From assembly GCA_963682055.1 (NCBI GenBank), contig OY821748.1:6796843-6860842 (forward strand): a DNA stretch of 64,000 bases, read 5' to 3'. The first letter of the stretch is position 1, and the number at the start of each line of letters is the position of its first letter. The notes beneath the pieces were generated by a model. That model ran no database searches. It saw only the letters and a list, made by a program, of their open reading frames with translations, and was not told the DNA's origin. The position numbers and the translations under genes are program-made. This document shows positions 41,530 to 51,979 of the stretch, in pieces. This DNA comes from Primula veris (taxonomy: Eukaryota; Streptophyta; Magnoliopsida; Ericales; Primulaceae).

Positions 41530-41685
41530 TTTAGTGAGAGTTAAAAGCTGTCAAAAGCATGTCGCTAATTTAAAAAACTGTCACAAATCTGTCGCAAATT
41601 GACTAAGATATCACAAAACCGTCGCTAATAAACTCATAACAAAAAATATCGTTACTAATCCCGTCGCTATTTGGGTATTTTTTTT
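41530..41685 (-). mobile_element. CACTA-type MITE fragment, inverted orientation
   Basis: Read on the minus strand, it contains TAGCGACGGGATTAGTAACG, TTTATTAGCGACGG and TTTGCGACAGATTTGTGACA. This is the same phrase order as the element at 31094-31275. Its outer end runs into the palindrome at 41686 instead of a clean TIR. Confidence 0.45.
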
Positions 41686-41694
41686 GTAACGTGT

Positions 41695-41742
<48 letters not shown>

Positions 41743-41878
41743 ACACGTTACAAATATGCGTCTTGTTTTTTTTTTTTCGAGATGTATAATGACATGTTTT
41801 CGAAATTATGGTAAAATTTAAAAATTCAAAACATGTCATTATACATCTCAGAAAAAAAAAAACAAGACGCATATTTGT
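41686..41878. repeat. Two abutting palindromes
   Basis: Hairpin 1 (41686-41751) is GTAACGTGTACAAT, then a (TA)n tract, then ATTGTACACGTTAC. Hairpin 2 (41751-41878) has arms CAAATATGCGTCTTG + T-run + GAGATGTATAATGACATG, matched by their inverse ending at 41878 (CATGTCATTATACATCTC + A-run + CAAGACGCATATTTG), with a loop of about 30 bases. Together they form a cruciform-prone block. Confidence 0.75.
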
Positions 41879-41986
41879 GTTCCCGTCGTGAAACTATTGA
41901 GATTTGCATTAACCAAATCTTGATTTGGAGCGTTTTTATGAAAAAATGTCTAGTTAGATGTTTTTTATGATGTTCATATAACATTT

Positions 41987-41987
<1 letters not shown>

Positions 41988-42048
<61 letters not shown>
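41988..42048. repeat. (TA)n(TG)n compound microsatellite
   Basis: About 10 TA units run directly into about 19 TG units. Confidence 0.9.
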
Positions 42049-42050
<2 letters not shown>

Positions 42051-43320
42051 AACACACTTATGCATCAAACGCAATTTGTCTTTGCATTAATTAACTTCTG
42101 TTGTTCACATACATTGCCCACTCTGGGATGTATCAAATTCCCCGAAAACGAGGTTATTGCCATCAAACGGAGCCAGAGAACAAGGGAATATTACATCCAA
42201 CTAAGCGGAAGTAGACCTATTCAATCCAGGATTTTAAGTAAGGGGGACAAGTTGTATGTAATTTTTTTATCAAAACATATCAATGTACGTATATGTATAA
42301 ATATGTGAGTATTATTTTTAAAATTTTATATCAAAACTCATGAGAAAAACCACCAATAAACAATAAAAATATATTAGTTTATAAAATTCTAAATGTTTGT
42401 GCCTTAATTTTTCAAATAAAGTAAATGTCTGAACCATGAGAAAACTTATTAAGCAATTATATATATTAGATCAATGTTAATAATGATATTGTTGTAATAA
42501 ATAATATTGTAATGTAGCGACTTTTATTTTGTAAAACAAAATAATCAATGCTTAATATTTTATATTAAAAACACATTATGTTAGAACTTTTTTAAGAGAA
42601 AAAAAAACTAAAGTAAAAAGAAATTTTAAAAATGTTGTAATGAAATCTAACAAGTTAAAAGTAACGAGTATTTTCATTTTTTGTAATTAAAAAAATGTAT
42701 AAATTATAACATTGAATAGAAACTAATAATAATAAAAAAAATTATTTAATTGGGTGTGGGCAAGGATTTGAACTTGAGACCACTTGATAATTAAGGAGAA
42801 AATTTTCCATCAGACAGAGTAAATGAGTTCTTTATAATTTGCATTTAGTTTTATCTATTGACCAAATTTGTTTACAAATAAATGTTTTAAATTAATAAAA
42901 AAAATTATTTTTTAATATATTTTTCTACCGAATCAATGGTGGGTGTTTGCATCCCTTGCCACCTCATGTATTCGTCCTTGGACTTATTACTACAATATAT
43001 ATGTTACAGATATTCAATCACATTTTATTTTTTAACATTGCCATAAGTAGTTGATACTCAATACTCCCCCGAAAATTGAACTCGTAAATAGATTTATAAG
43101 AAAATGTTATTCTTTTTGAGACGCCCAACAGATGAGTTACGAGTTGGCTGACTTGCATCCCATACTAATAGAAAAAAAATACAGATTGCTTTAGGTATTC
43201 TAACAAAAAAAATGTAGATTTTAGTCTTTCAGCATCTTATATTCAATTAAAGAAAAAACAAATGGAATTCCGTCCCTGCCACACCGGAATACTATATCCG
43301 ACGTTGCACTTCGCACCAAC
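42049..43320. other. Intergenic, AT-rich
   Basis: No gene is supported. Near 42755-42785 the minus strand contains GTTCAAATCC, resembling a tRNA-type B box, possibly from a SINE fragment. No complete tRNA fold is visible. Confidence 0.35.
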
Positions 43321-44622
43321 TCCCACTACAAGAAAAAGACAATTTACTTACATAAAACAGCAACAAACATATTTATATTCCTAAGTTGCAACAATATAGC
43401 AACATAACAACAGCATAATTAGTAATTGAAAATTAGCAACAAAATTGTAACATTTCAACAACATTTATTTAGCAACAAAAACAATATGTTGCTAAAGGAG
43501 TTACGAGTGTTTTCAACCTAACATTAGCAACACAACACCAACAAAATTAGCAACATAACTAATAAAAAAAATAGCAACACGAAAATTTGTTACTGAAAAA
43601 CTAGCCAAGCAAAATAAGAACACTTGACCATCACAATTGTTTTTCGTGAATGGTCACTTTTGTAAATCAAAATATTTCATATTAAATACTAACAACAAGG
43701 AAATTAAACAAGTTTTTGTACAACACTATAAAATTATAAGGTTTAGGGGTTAGAATTTATGGTTATTTAAGTGTTAGTGGTTTGACCTGACCGAGTTCAA
43801 AAGGCAAGAACAAGAAGTACAATTTTGTTCGAATTAACATAAAGTCAATACCCAAAGTCTAATAATTTATAATAGTCATGCAAACAATTCAGGTGTATTA
43901 TGTATTTATGCGTTGTACCGAGAAAAAATAAATTAAACACTTAATCGACAAGGAAGAGAATGGAGTTATAGCAAGGACAATAAGAACTGGTGTGCACGAT
44001 GCAAATTTAAAATAAGATTAGTTGTTATTTAACTTCCGAATAGTGTAGCAAAAAAAAAAACAATATTTAAAAACGATGAAACAATTGGACATATTATTAG
44101 CACGCAGGTTGATACTGAATTACTAAATGGGTCATACATGAATATGATTGGCAAATTCATGTGAATGAAGGCAAATAAGAATAAATGCATAATCATTTAT
44201 CATATTCTACTAATATTGAGTTGGATAAATACAGATGGGATGATAACGATAACGAATACGGAATGTGTGAAGAAGCACCCATTACCAGAGATTGAGGTCT
44301 CGAGTTTGAGTAAAATACGAGGTGTGAAAACTTAGGATTCCAAGTTTTATTTATTAAAAAATTAAATTATATAGAATATATTATTTATGATGAAGTATTT
44401 TTTGGAGACAAGCATGTTGAACTTTATTTGTTGTAATTTCCAATATTTCATTTTCCGCCATTATTTCCCTCCCTTTTTGGCCTCATAATGTCCATGGTAA
44501 TTTCTATTTTCAAACTGACTTTTGTGTATTATTATTTTTTTGAAGTTATTTTGTAACTGTGACCAGAAAAATATTTATGGCCAATATATTGAATTAGCAC
44601 TCATTAAATTAATAAATTGTAG

Positions 44623-45495
44623 GGGTATGCATTTGGGAGTTGGGAAAGTTTCTGTAGGAATGAGCCAAGCTAGGAAGGTGTTGGGTACGATTGATCAAAA
44701 CATCGTTTGAGATAATAAAAGAGCCTTTTCTGAGTAATAATCTTCGTTGTTATTTATTTTTCTTTCTGATCTTTACTAAGGTTAGTGTTCTTTTATATGG
44801 CATATATATTGACTTGGATAGTAATTCTTTTAGAAATAATAGAGTTGCCAGTAACCTACCACCAATCATGTCTCATTGACCAATTACCAGGTCAATCCTT
44901 ATTCTTCTTTCAATGAATTTTCCCGTTTCTTAATATTTAAGATCAATGTGTTTTTCTATCACTGTCTTTGATTTCGTGATGGTTTTAATTTTAGAAAATT
45001 TTCTCAACAATTGGCTAGCAGCAAAAAGAAACAACCATTATTATCTAAGGTACTTATTGATGAAATCGAGTAAAATGCTATAATGTTGTTGATTTGGAAA
45101 TTCATAACATGGCTACGTATTGGGAGTGTATTCATTTTTTTATAATATGTAATGAATAGGAAATAAAGAAACCAGAAGATGTGATCATTGTTGATGTGGA
45201 TGAGTATGCTGGTGTTGGCGACTCACCTGTGCCTATGTTTATGCAGCACACCGAGGCTATGTTGGATGAGATTGATCGAATGGTAATAAGATTCTTAAAC
45301 ATGACCATGGGTTTTCTGATAATTATTTAGGGATCATTCTCATTGTTTCTAGTTCTGTTTTGATAGGAAGTTAAAATGGAAGATGCAATTGCTAGTGCTT
45401 AAAAGGTGATGGGTATCGACAGTGCTGATCAGAATAATCATCTTGCTGTAGTCGAGTATTTCAGCGATTTATATACCTATTACAAGAAAGTAGAG
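44623..45495 (+). pseudogene. Captured cyclin B2 fragment inside the CACTA element
   Basis: Five exon-like pieces are in order. About 44623-44734 (GMSQARKVLGTIDQNIV ... NKRAFSE). 44834-44890 (NNRVASNLPPIMSH, then PITR). 44995-about 45070 (KFSQQLASSKKKQPLLSKVL). 45160-45282 (KKPEDVIIVDVDEYAGVGDS and MFMQHTEAMLDEIDRM). 45367-45495 (IDSADQNNHLAVVEYFSDLY, then TYYKKVE). This is the N-terminus of plant B-type (B2) cyclins up to the first residues of the cyclin box; the box itself is absent. Splice acceptors and most donors survive, showing capture at the DNA level with introns. Three stop codons lie in frame (after QNIV; CAT-TGA where RPITR is expected; TAA after AIASA), so it cannot make a cyclin. 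The reading frame is conserved enough that capture was fairly recent. Confidence 0.8.
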
Positions 45496-46316
45496 GTAAT
45501 TGATTTGTATAGCTAATACTCTGTTATCCCTTTTTAACTAAAGAGTAGTATGTAAAAAAAATTGGTATTTATAGACTTTCCTAACTGCATATTTGTAACC
45601 CGTACAGCGTTAAGGATGTGACCTTTTCCCCCACGTTTGTGTTCTTCACCGTATGGTCCGTCATTTGTAGTATCAAAGTTAAGATCTCAAAAGGACACAT
45701 AATTCTTAAAAAAATGTTGTTTTCGACTTTTTAAAAAAGAAACAAAACTTCTGCTGCTATTAAGGTTCTATCTGTGTGATATTTTCTTCATGCTTTGTAT
45801 TTAGCGTTGTCCTTCAGTTAGAGTAGCAAAGTAAAGGTTTCTAAAGGGGGTAACATGTTTTTAATTTTCATGCGGTTTTGTTGTGCTACTGATACTAGAC
45901 TTCATATATGTTTCTTTACAATTTTTTGTTGTTGATAATTATGTTTCTTCACACTTATGTTTACCATTGTCCTTCATTTAGATTTTAGACTAGCAAAATG
46001 AAGTTATCAAAACAGAACATGGTTTTTGGAAGAAAATTTCGGTTTAATTCTAGTTCGAAACATTTGTTGTGCTGCTTAGACCATAACTTTATCTTTGTTT
46101 TACTTTGTATCCTTTTTCTTATTTCCAAATGTTTGCAACCAGACATTTATGTTTATTATTGGTGCTGTCGTTGCTGTTATTTTGGGGCTCACGGGATTGA
46201 ATACGTAATTTAGTAGAGTTTCAATAATAATTGAGCTAAGGATTTATATTCAGTGGAAAATTTTGGTTTCATTTAGTTAGTCATTTTAGAAGGTACACTT
46301 TGTTTGTTAATTGCAG

Positions 46317-46762
46317 ACGGCTTTTAAGGCACGAGAGATCAAGCTCTCGTGGCAGTCTAACGAGTTCTCAATACCGAACAATAATGAAATATACTTGGAG
46401 ATTGTTGGCGGTTAAAACAAGGAAGGTATTGTGTATGGTATAGTCTCACGAAGTTCGTCTTGTCAACTCGTGTTCGTGTTCGTCAGCTAGCTTATGAAGA
46501 AGACCTGAAAATAGTTACTTCAAGTTCTGTACAAAATCTCGCCAAACTGTTTTTTACTTACTATGAAGAGCGAAAGGATGAACGTGTCGGCCAATGCATA
46601 GGAAAAGAGGTCAAGGCTCGAATGACTCCTCTGCAGGCTATGATTCTCCAGCTGCAAGACTTGCTTGCGCGCTTTCCGACAGAACCCAAGATTGCATATT
46701 TTGATCAAAATCCGAAGGATGCAACTAGTGATGGCGAAGAAGAGAGTGACGAGAATGTTTAG
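46317..46762 (+). pseudogene. Decayed CACTA transposase-associated (TNP1/Transposase_24-like) exon
   Basis: After an AG acceptor at 46316 the frame reads TAFKAREIKLSWQSNEFSIP, then NNNEIYLEIVGG, stop, NKEGIVYG. The E-I-Y-L-x-x-x-GG-x-NK-x-G-x-x-YG pattern resembles the conserved C-terminal segment of plant CACTA accessory proteins. A shift near 46455 leads to a 100-residue open frame. It has RVRVRQLAYEEDLKI, a mixed-charge segment and an acidic end (DGEEESDENV). It has at least one stop and one frameshift. The family call is from pattern memory and moderately sure. Confidence 0.5.
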
Positions 46763-47438
46763 GAGATATCTTGGGTATTATGTTGTTTGTGAACAATGTC
46801 GGGTATGTATTAGTCAGTGATGATTAACCGACTATTTGAACTAAATTGTGCAAGTTTAGTTAAAATGTGTATCCATAAATTTATATTTCTTTTCTTTGAA
46901 ATACTGTTTTTTAATACAATTTTGATTTTAACAAATGTATTATTTATTAAAAGATTGTTTTATCTTCAATTTAAGTGACAACTTAGCAACACAACTGCAA
47001 CACGATTGCAAACTATTAAATTAGTTAAAACTTAATACAGCGACATAACAATTACCGGATAGCAACATGATAATTAAATTCATTTATAATAAAATCAAAT
47101 ATAAGATCATATTTAGCAACATACTAGCATCACAAAAAAGAAAATAGAAAATAGAACCGAAAACATATATAAAATTTATAGCAACATCATAGCAACACTA
47201 AACTTTATGTTGCCAATGTGTCATTTTAAATGCTAAAACTTGAGAATTCACCGACATCAATTTATGTTGCTATTTTTTTTTATTTTGTAAGTATTTATGT
47301 TGCTAAATTTAGTCACATCCACTTTACCAAGATAAATTATTATGTTGCTATTTTGTCACTAAATTCATTTTAGCAACATAAATCCTTATTTAGCATCATA
47401 ATTTTTTGTTAGCAATCAAACTTTTTATTGTAGTGTCC

Positions 47439-47818
47439 TAAGTAGGCCTAATAGTATTTTAAAGGACTCCGAATTTAGTTTATGTTAAGTCACCCATTTC
47501 ATTTTTCTCAACCTCTTACTCCAGTTCTTAATCAATATAATACTCCGTAAGTTTTGAGGGACGCCATTTAGGGCATAGTTTAATGACAACTTTCGCGTTT
47601 ACATTATTCTTGAAAACTTTGGTAAACTTTACAAGCAAAATACAAGAATAGTTGTTTAATCTCTCTATTGGTAGGTTAGTATCCATGGGCCCACTAAGAC
47701 TTTCAATGAAGTTTCTGGTCCTTTACCAAGTAAACTACTAAATACAAGTACACAATAACAATAAGTACTAGCAAAGGACAAAGCCTAACATTTGAAAGTC
47801 AGTTGTTTGAATTTTGCA
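47439..47818. promoter_or_regulatory. Short spacer between the CACTA element and the CK1-UIM-RING gene
   Basis: Only 380 bp separate the transposon from the kinase start codon, so the gene's promoter must lie here or in the transposon. No convincing TATA box is seen. A TACTCCGTA motif (MITE-end-like) sits near 47540. Confidence 0.3.
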
Positions 47819-50800
47819 ATGGATGATAAAGGGGTAGCAATATGTACTATAGCACAAGGCAAGTTCAGGCTTGGGATGAAGATAGGCAAAGGAACTTTTA
47901 GCGAACTCTTTTTAGGTGCATCTTTTTTCTAAGTCATATCAACCCCATATAGTCTCTTATTTCTATAGTTTTTATTGTTTTAGCTCTTAGTTTGAATATT
48001 TTTTTCTGTAATATTTTAAGGTATAAATGTAGAAACAGGAGAAGAAGTTGCTGTAAAGCTGGTAAGTTGATTAACATGGGTATTTCTTCATTATTGTTTT
48101 TGAACCTAAGTAGCTTTAGCCACGTAATAGAAATATAGAATTAGTGTAATCATATCTCAATAAAAGAAAATTAGTGTAATTTTATCTGCTTAATTACTTC
48201 CTTTGCCTGCTCCTTTTTATTCTCTTTAAAGCCCTTAATGTAATTTTATCTCAATAAAAGAAATTTTGATTTTTTTTTGTAGCTTGATTCAAGTTCAGTC
48301 TTCCTTTACATGAAGTTTGGTCCTTTCTAGGGAGTACTATGCAAAAGTATCTGGCGTTTTCTAATCATTATTTTAACTTAGGGCTTGTCCTTTAGTTATT
48401 TTCTTATATATTTTTTTTTGCTTTTGCAATATATATATGAGTTGTTTTTTTCTATCATAATATTTCGTTATTTTAACCTTTGGCTTTTCCTTTAGCTTCA
48501 GTTAGAACTTTAATATTTTTCCTTCGTTTGCCTTCTTTCGCAGTTTGCTTCAAGTCTGCAAAGATATAAGTCGTTTCATCTGTCATGTCATTTTGTCAAT
48601 ATATAAACCTACATTATCTATTGATTCGTGTTTTTTGCATCTACGGAAATTGGGTTCTTATTTCTTAATACTGCCATATTGGAAGTGAACATGTATTAAA
48701 AGAGTATCAATTTGCATTATATCAATCCTTTTCGCTAGTTGATTATATTCCTAATTGATTAAATTTTACATGCGTTACAGAACTGAGGAGAAAGATAGAG
48801 ACCGTCAGTTAGAGATACAGATTACAGACTTATCTAGCTTGTGGTGTGATAGTATTTGTTGAGTTGCGTACATTGATATTTTGATGGTTTAATGGATTTT
48901 AACCTGCATGATATGCTTGCAAGAGTAGATACTCTTGTATATGATTAGATATCCTGTGTACCAAAAAGGAAAAAAGATTAATCATTTCCCTTTGGCTTGC
49001 TCTTTTGTTTGAGTCAAGGAACCGGTAACGGCCAAGAATCAGCAACTTCACTTTGAATCCAAATTGTATACGCTTCTTTGTGGAGGAAGTAAGTCCTCTC
49101 TGCTAAGTAAAAAATAATCATTTCATAATTTCCAAAAATTTCTGATAATATGACAATAATAGACTAATAGTATTATTTTGTTTTTTGAGTGAAGATGGTA
49201 TACCACTTCTCAAATGGTATGGAGTAGAAGGTGGATACAATGTAATGGTCATTGATCTACTTGGGCCAAGCCTAGAAGACTTGTTTGATTTCTGTAAAAG
49301 AAAATTTACATTAAAAACGGTTCTAATGCTGGCGGATCAACTAGTAAGTTCACTGCATCTTCAATTGATTTTTTCCGAAAACTGTAAGAATTATGCTTTA
49401 TCCTGATTGTTTACAGATAAATAGAGTTGAATATATACACTCAAGAGGTATTCTTCACCGTGACGTAAAGCCCGAAAACTTTCTAATGGGTGTAACACGC
49501 AAAGCAAATCAGGTATAACCTTTGTTTTGGTAGTTTATCAGGGTGTATTTTTCAGTAGTATGATTATATATGACTACTCAAGTCTATGATGTAGTACTTT
49601 ATAAGTTTAGGACGATATTGTGTTGTATCTATATGATGCATTGAGATTTACTCTTTGGACATTTTTGCAATGACAATAAGAGTTCAAACTTAATATTGTT
49701 TGACCAGTTTGTCTTGCAGCCTCCTTTTAGATAAGAGAAATTTCAGATTTGAGTTTAACTAAAAAACGAAAAAAGACGGAATTGATAAACATTATTCCAC
49801 TTTGAATTCTACATTTGTTTGTGTACATTTACTCCCAACATGGCATGGATCAATCACTTTATTTTGTAGAAAAACATATAACATATTGGTATATTAGTTT
49901 TAATCGATGAAAAGGGCCTTGAACGTGGAAAGATTAGCTAACACTTTCGGTAGAAAATTGAATTTGCTCAGATTTACTCGTACTAGTAAATGCTTTCATA
50001 ACTTTTGCTTTTTTTGAACTCCAATTTTTTCAGATATATGTTATTGATTTTGGGCTTTCGAAGAAGTATAGAGATCTTGAAACACACAAACATATTCCCT
50101 ACAGGTATTAAAGAAATTTCGTAAAAAGCTTAAGATTTATAACATTTTCAACCCTTAACTTTAAAAAAATGTTATTGTTTTGTTACTAGCAAGGAGATTC
50201 CAGATTCTTATGCACTCGTGTCCGAAGTTTGTAACATTGCAATCTTCATCGAAAAAACTTTTCCTTAGGTGCTTCAGCTTGTGATTTTGTGAACTTATCT
50301 GAGCACTTTTTATGCTTTGCCAGGGATAATAAAAATATGACAGGGACTCCACGTTATGCGAGTGTTAACGCCCATCTTGGAATTGGTAAGTATGTCAAAC
50401 TCTTTTCAACCATATGCTAACATATTTGTGATTTGTTTTTTTGTTTTCCAAATTATCAAGCATAATATTATTTACAGAGCAAAGCAGAAGGGATGACTTG
50501 GTATCGCTTGGTTACATGCTAATGTATTTTCTACGGGGAAGGTAATACTAAAAAAATTCTCACAGAGAGAAACTGTCATTATTACAACTTAATTGGACGA
50601 CACCCTTATAATACGAGGTGGGCCCAAATTTTTTATGTTTTTGCTGTTTTTAGCTTGCCTTGGCAGGGGATAAAAGGTGGCACAAGGAAGGAAAAAATTG
50701 AGAAAATTAACGAAAAAAAGATGCATACTTCGGTAGAGGTACGATTATGTGATTTTGAAACCTGTGCTTCTAAAACATCAATTTTAGTATAACTAAGTTG

Positions 50801-51979
50801 AAAGAGTGCTGGCGTGTTTGATGTTTTGTGTACGACATTTGAAAAATTGCGTATCTTTTTTACCCATGTTTTTACTGATGTTCTTTTAATCAGGTGCTGT
50901 GCAATAACTTCCCTTTAGAGTTCATTACATACTTCCACTATTGCCGATCATTGGGATTTGAGGATAATCCAGACTATTCGTTCCTCAAGAGGCTTTTCCG
51001 GGATTTATTTATAAAAAATGGTATATCATCATTTGCTTAGCTCGATTGTTCTTGTTTAGTTGTGATTAACATCTCATTACGGTTTTCTTTTTATTCCAAG
51101 TTGCTGCCTTCATTGCTACAAGTATCTGATGGAACCCGGATAGGATCCACCTATGATTGCATAGAAATAAACTAGAAAATAGAAGAACAAGATAACAAAA
51201 TTCTTTTACTGGTAACTAAAATCATACTTAACCTTTTTCTTTGATCTTTGATAATTAGGCATTACATAGATATAAATAGGCAAACGTAGAAAGCCCTAAT
51301 TCTTAATGTGCTCGGTCAGGGATCGGCACCCTTTGAGAAGCCTAAGAGATTTAATTTATTTAAATACAAAATAAGGACTAATATACTGAATAAATCTTAA
51401 TTTACTAATTTTAAACAAACCTTTCTCATCAACATACTTCTCTTTATGCTCTATTTTCCTTTTACAGGCTATGAATTCGATTACGTCTTTGACTGGACTG
51501 TTCTGAAGTATTCACAGCTTGCTTCAAGCTCTAGAACACGGGTCAGTACTCTTCACTATCTTCATACTATTCTTATGTATTTTTAATATTTTATTTGGTA
51601 AAATTAATGTTTTTTTTTTCCCAATAATCATTGCAGTTTATCTTCTTGTCAATTACAGGAACCATCTACGGAACCATCATCAATAGAAGATATTGAATTA
51701 GCTATGGCTATCAACCTCTCTATTCAATCTCTCCCAGGATCAAGCCACCCTTCCACCACAAAAGATGAAATTAAAAATAACCATAATGATGAAAATAGAG
51801 AAGGTTTTTCTACCTCCTCGTGTGCGATATGTTTAGACGGTCCAGTTGAAGGGGCTTGTATCCCATGTGGACATATGGCTGGCTGTATGTCTTGTTTGAA
51901 CGTGATCAAAACCAAGAACTTGGGTTGTCCTATTTGTAGAGCCAAGATCGACCAGGTTGTTCGCATTTATACTGTTTAG
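47819..51979 (+). CDS. Casein kinase 1 fused to a UIM and a C-terminal RING finger, 12 exons
   Basis: Exons: 47819-47915, 48021-48061, 49019-49088, 49195-49343, 49417-49512, 50034-50104, 50324-50385, 50478-50541, 50654-50738, 50894-51020, 51468-51541 and 51659-51979. All junctions are GT-AG and phases agree, giving 418 aa. Residues 14-302 are a full CK1 domain: [20 protein letters not shown], Lys45 (VAVK), [10 protein letters not shown] with Asp135, DFG Asp156, [20 protein letters not shown], the CK1-specific [19 protein letters not shown], and [15 protein letters not shown]. No catalytic residue is missing. Instead of the usual CK1 tail, the last exon encodes [16 protein letters not shown] (321-336, UIM-like) and a RING finger with ligands C367, C370, C382, H384, C388, C391, C402, C405, ending [12 protein letters not shown] as in XBAT35/XBOS34-type E3 ligases. 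The last junction is phase 0 and in frame. Predicted role (inference): a kinase that also binds ubiquitin and recruits an E2. I know of no described plant CK1 with this tail. Expression is unproven. Confidence 0.82.

Larger units (their letters stand above)
43324..47435 (+). mobile_element. CACTA (En/Spm) transposon, 4,112 bp, with captured host gene
   Basis: The left end is CACTACAAGAAAAAG. The right end on the opposite strand is CACTACAATAAAAAG. Both sides are flanked by TCC (43321-43323 and 47436-47438), a perfect 3-bp target duplication. Both subterminal regions are packed with AGCAACA motifs (and their complement TGTTGCT): left about 43340-43600, right about 46980-47420. Such clustered short repeats are the transposase-binding regions typical of CACTA elements. 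There is no TNP2/DDE transposase, so the element is non-autonomous. It holds exons of a cyclin B2 gene (44623-45495) and a decayed transposase-associated exon (46317-46762). Confidence 0.88.

Noticed and set aside
42012..42308. Open frame starting in the (TG)n tract
   Set aside because: The start is a microsatellite translation, and the rest (PENEVIAIKRSQRTREYYIQL) matches nothing I recognise.
42755..42785. tRNA B-box-like GTTCAAATCC on the minus strand
   Set aside because: No acceptor stem, A box or anticodon arm could be paired; perhaps a SINE remnant, too weak to call.
45998..46213. 71-residue open frame within the CACTA element
   Set aside because: It lies in intron-like sequence between the cyclin fragment and the transposase-like exon and has no domain.
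51724..51966. Open frame on the minus strand opposite the RING exon
   Set aside because: Shadow of the RING exon, whose ligand spacing identifies the + strand as coding.
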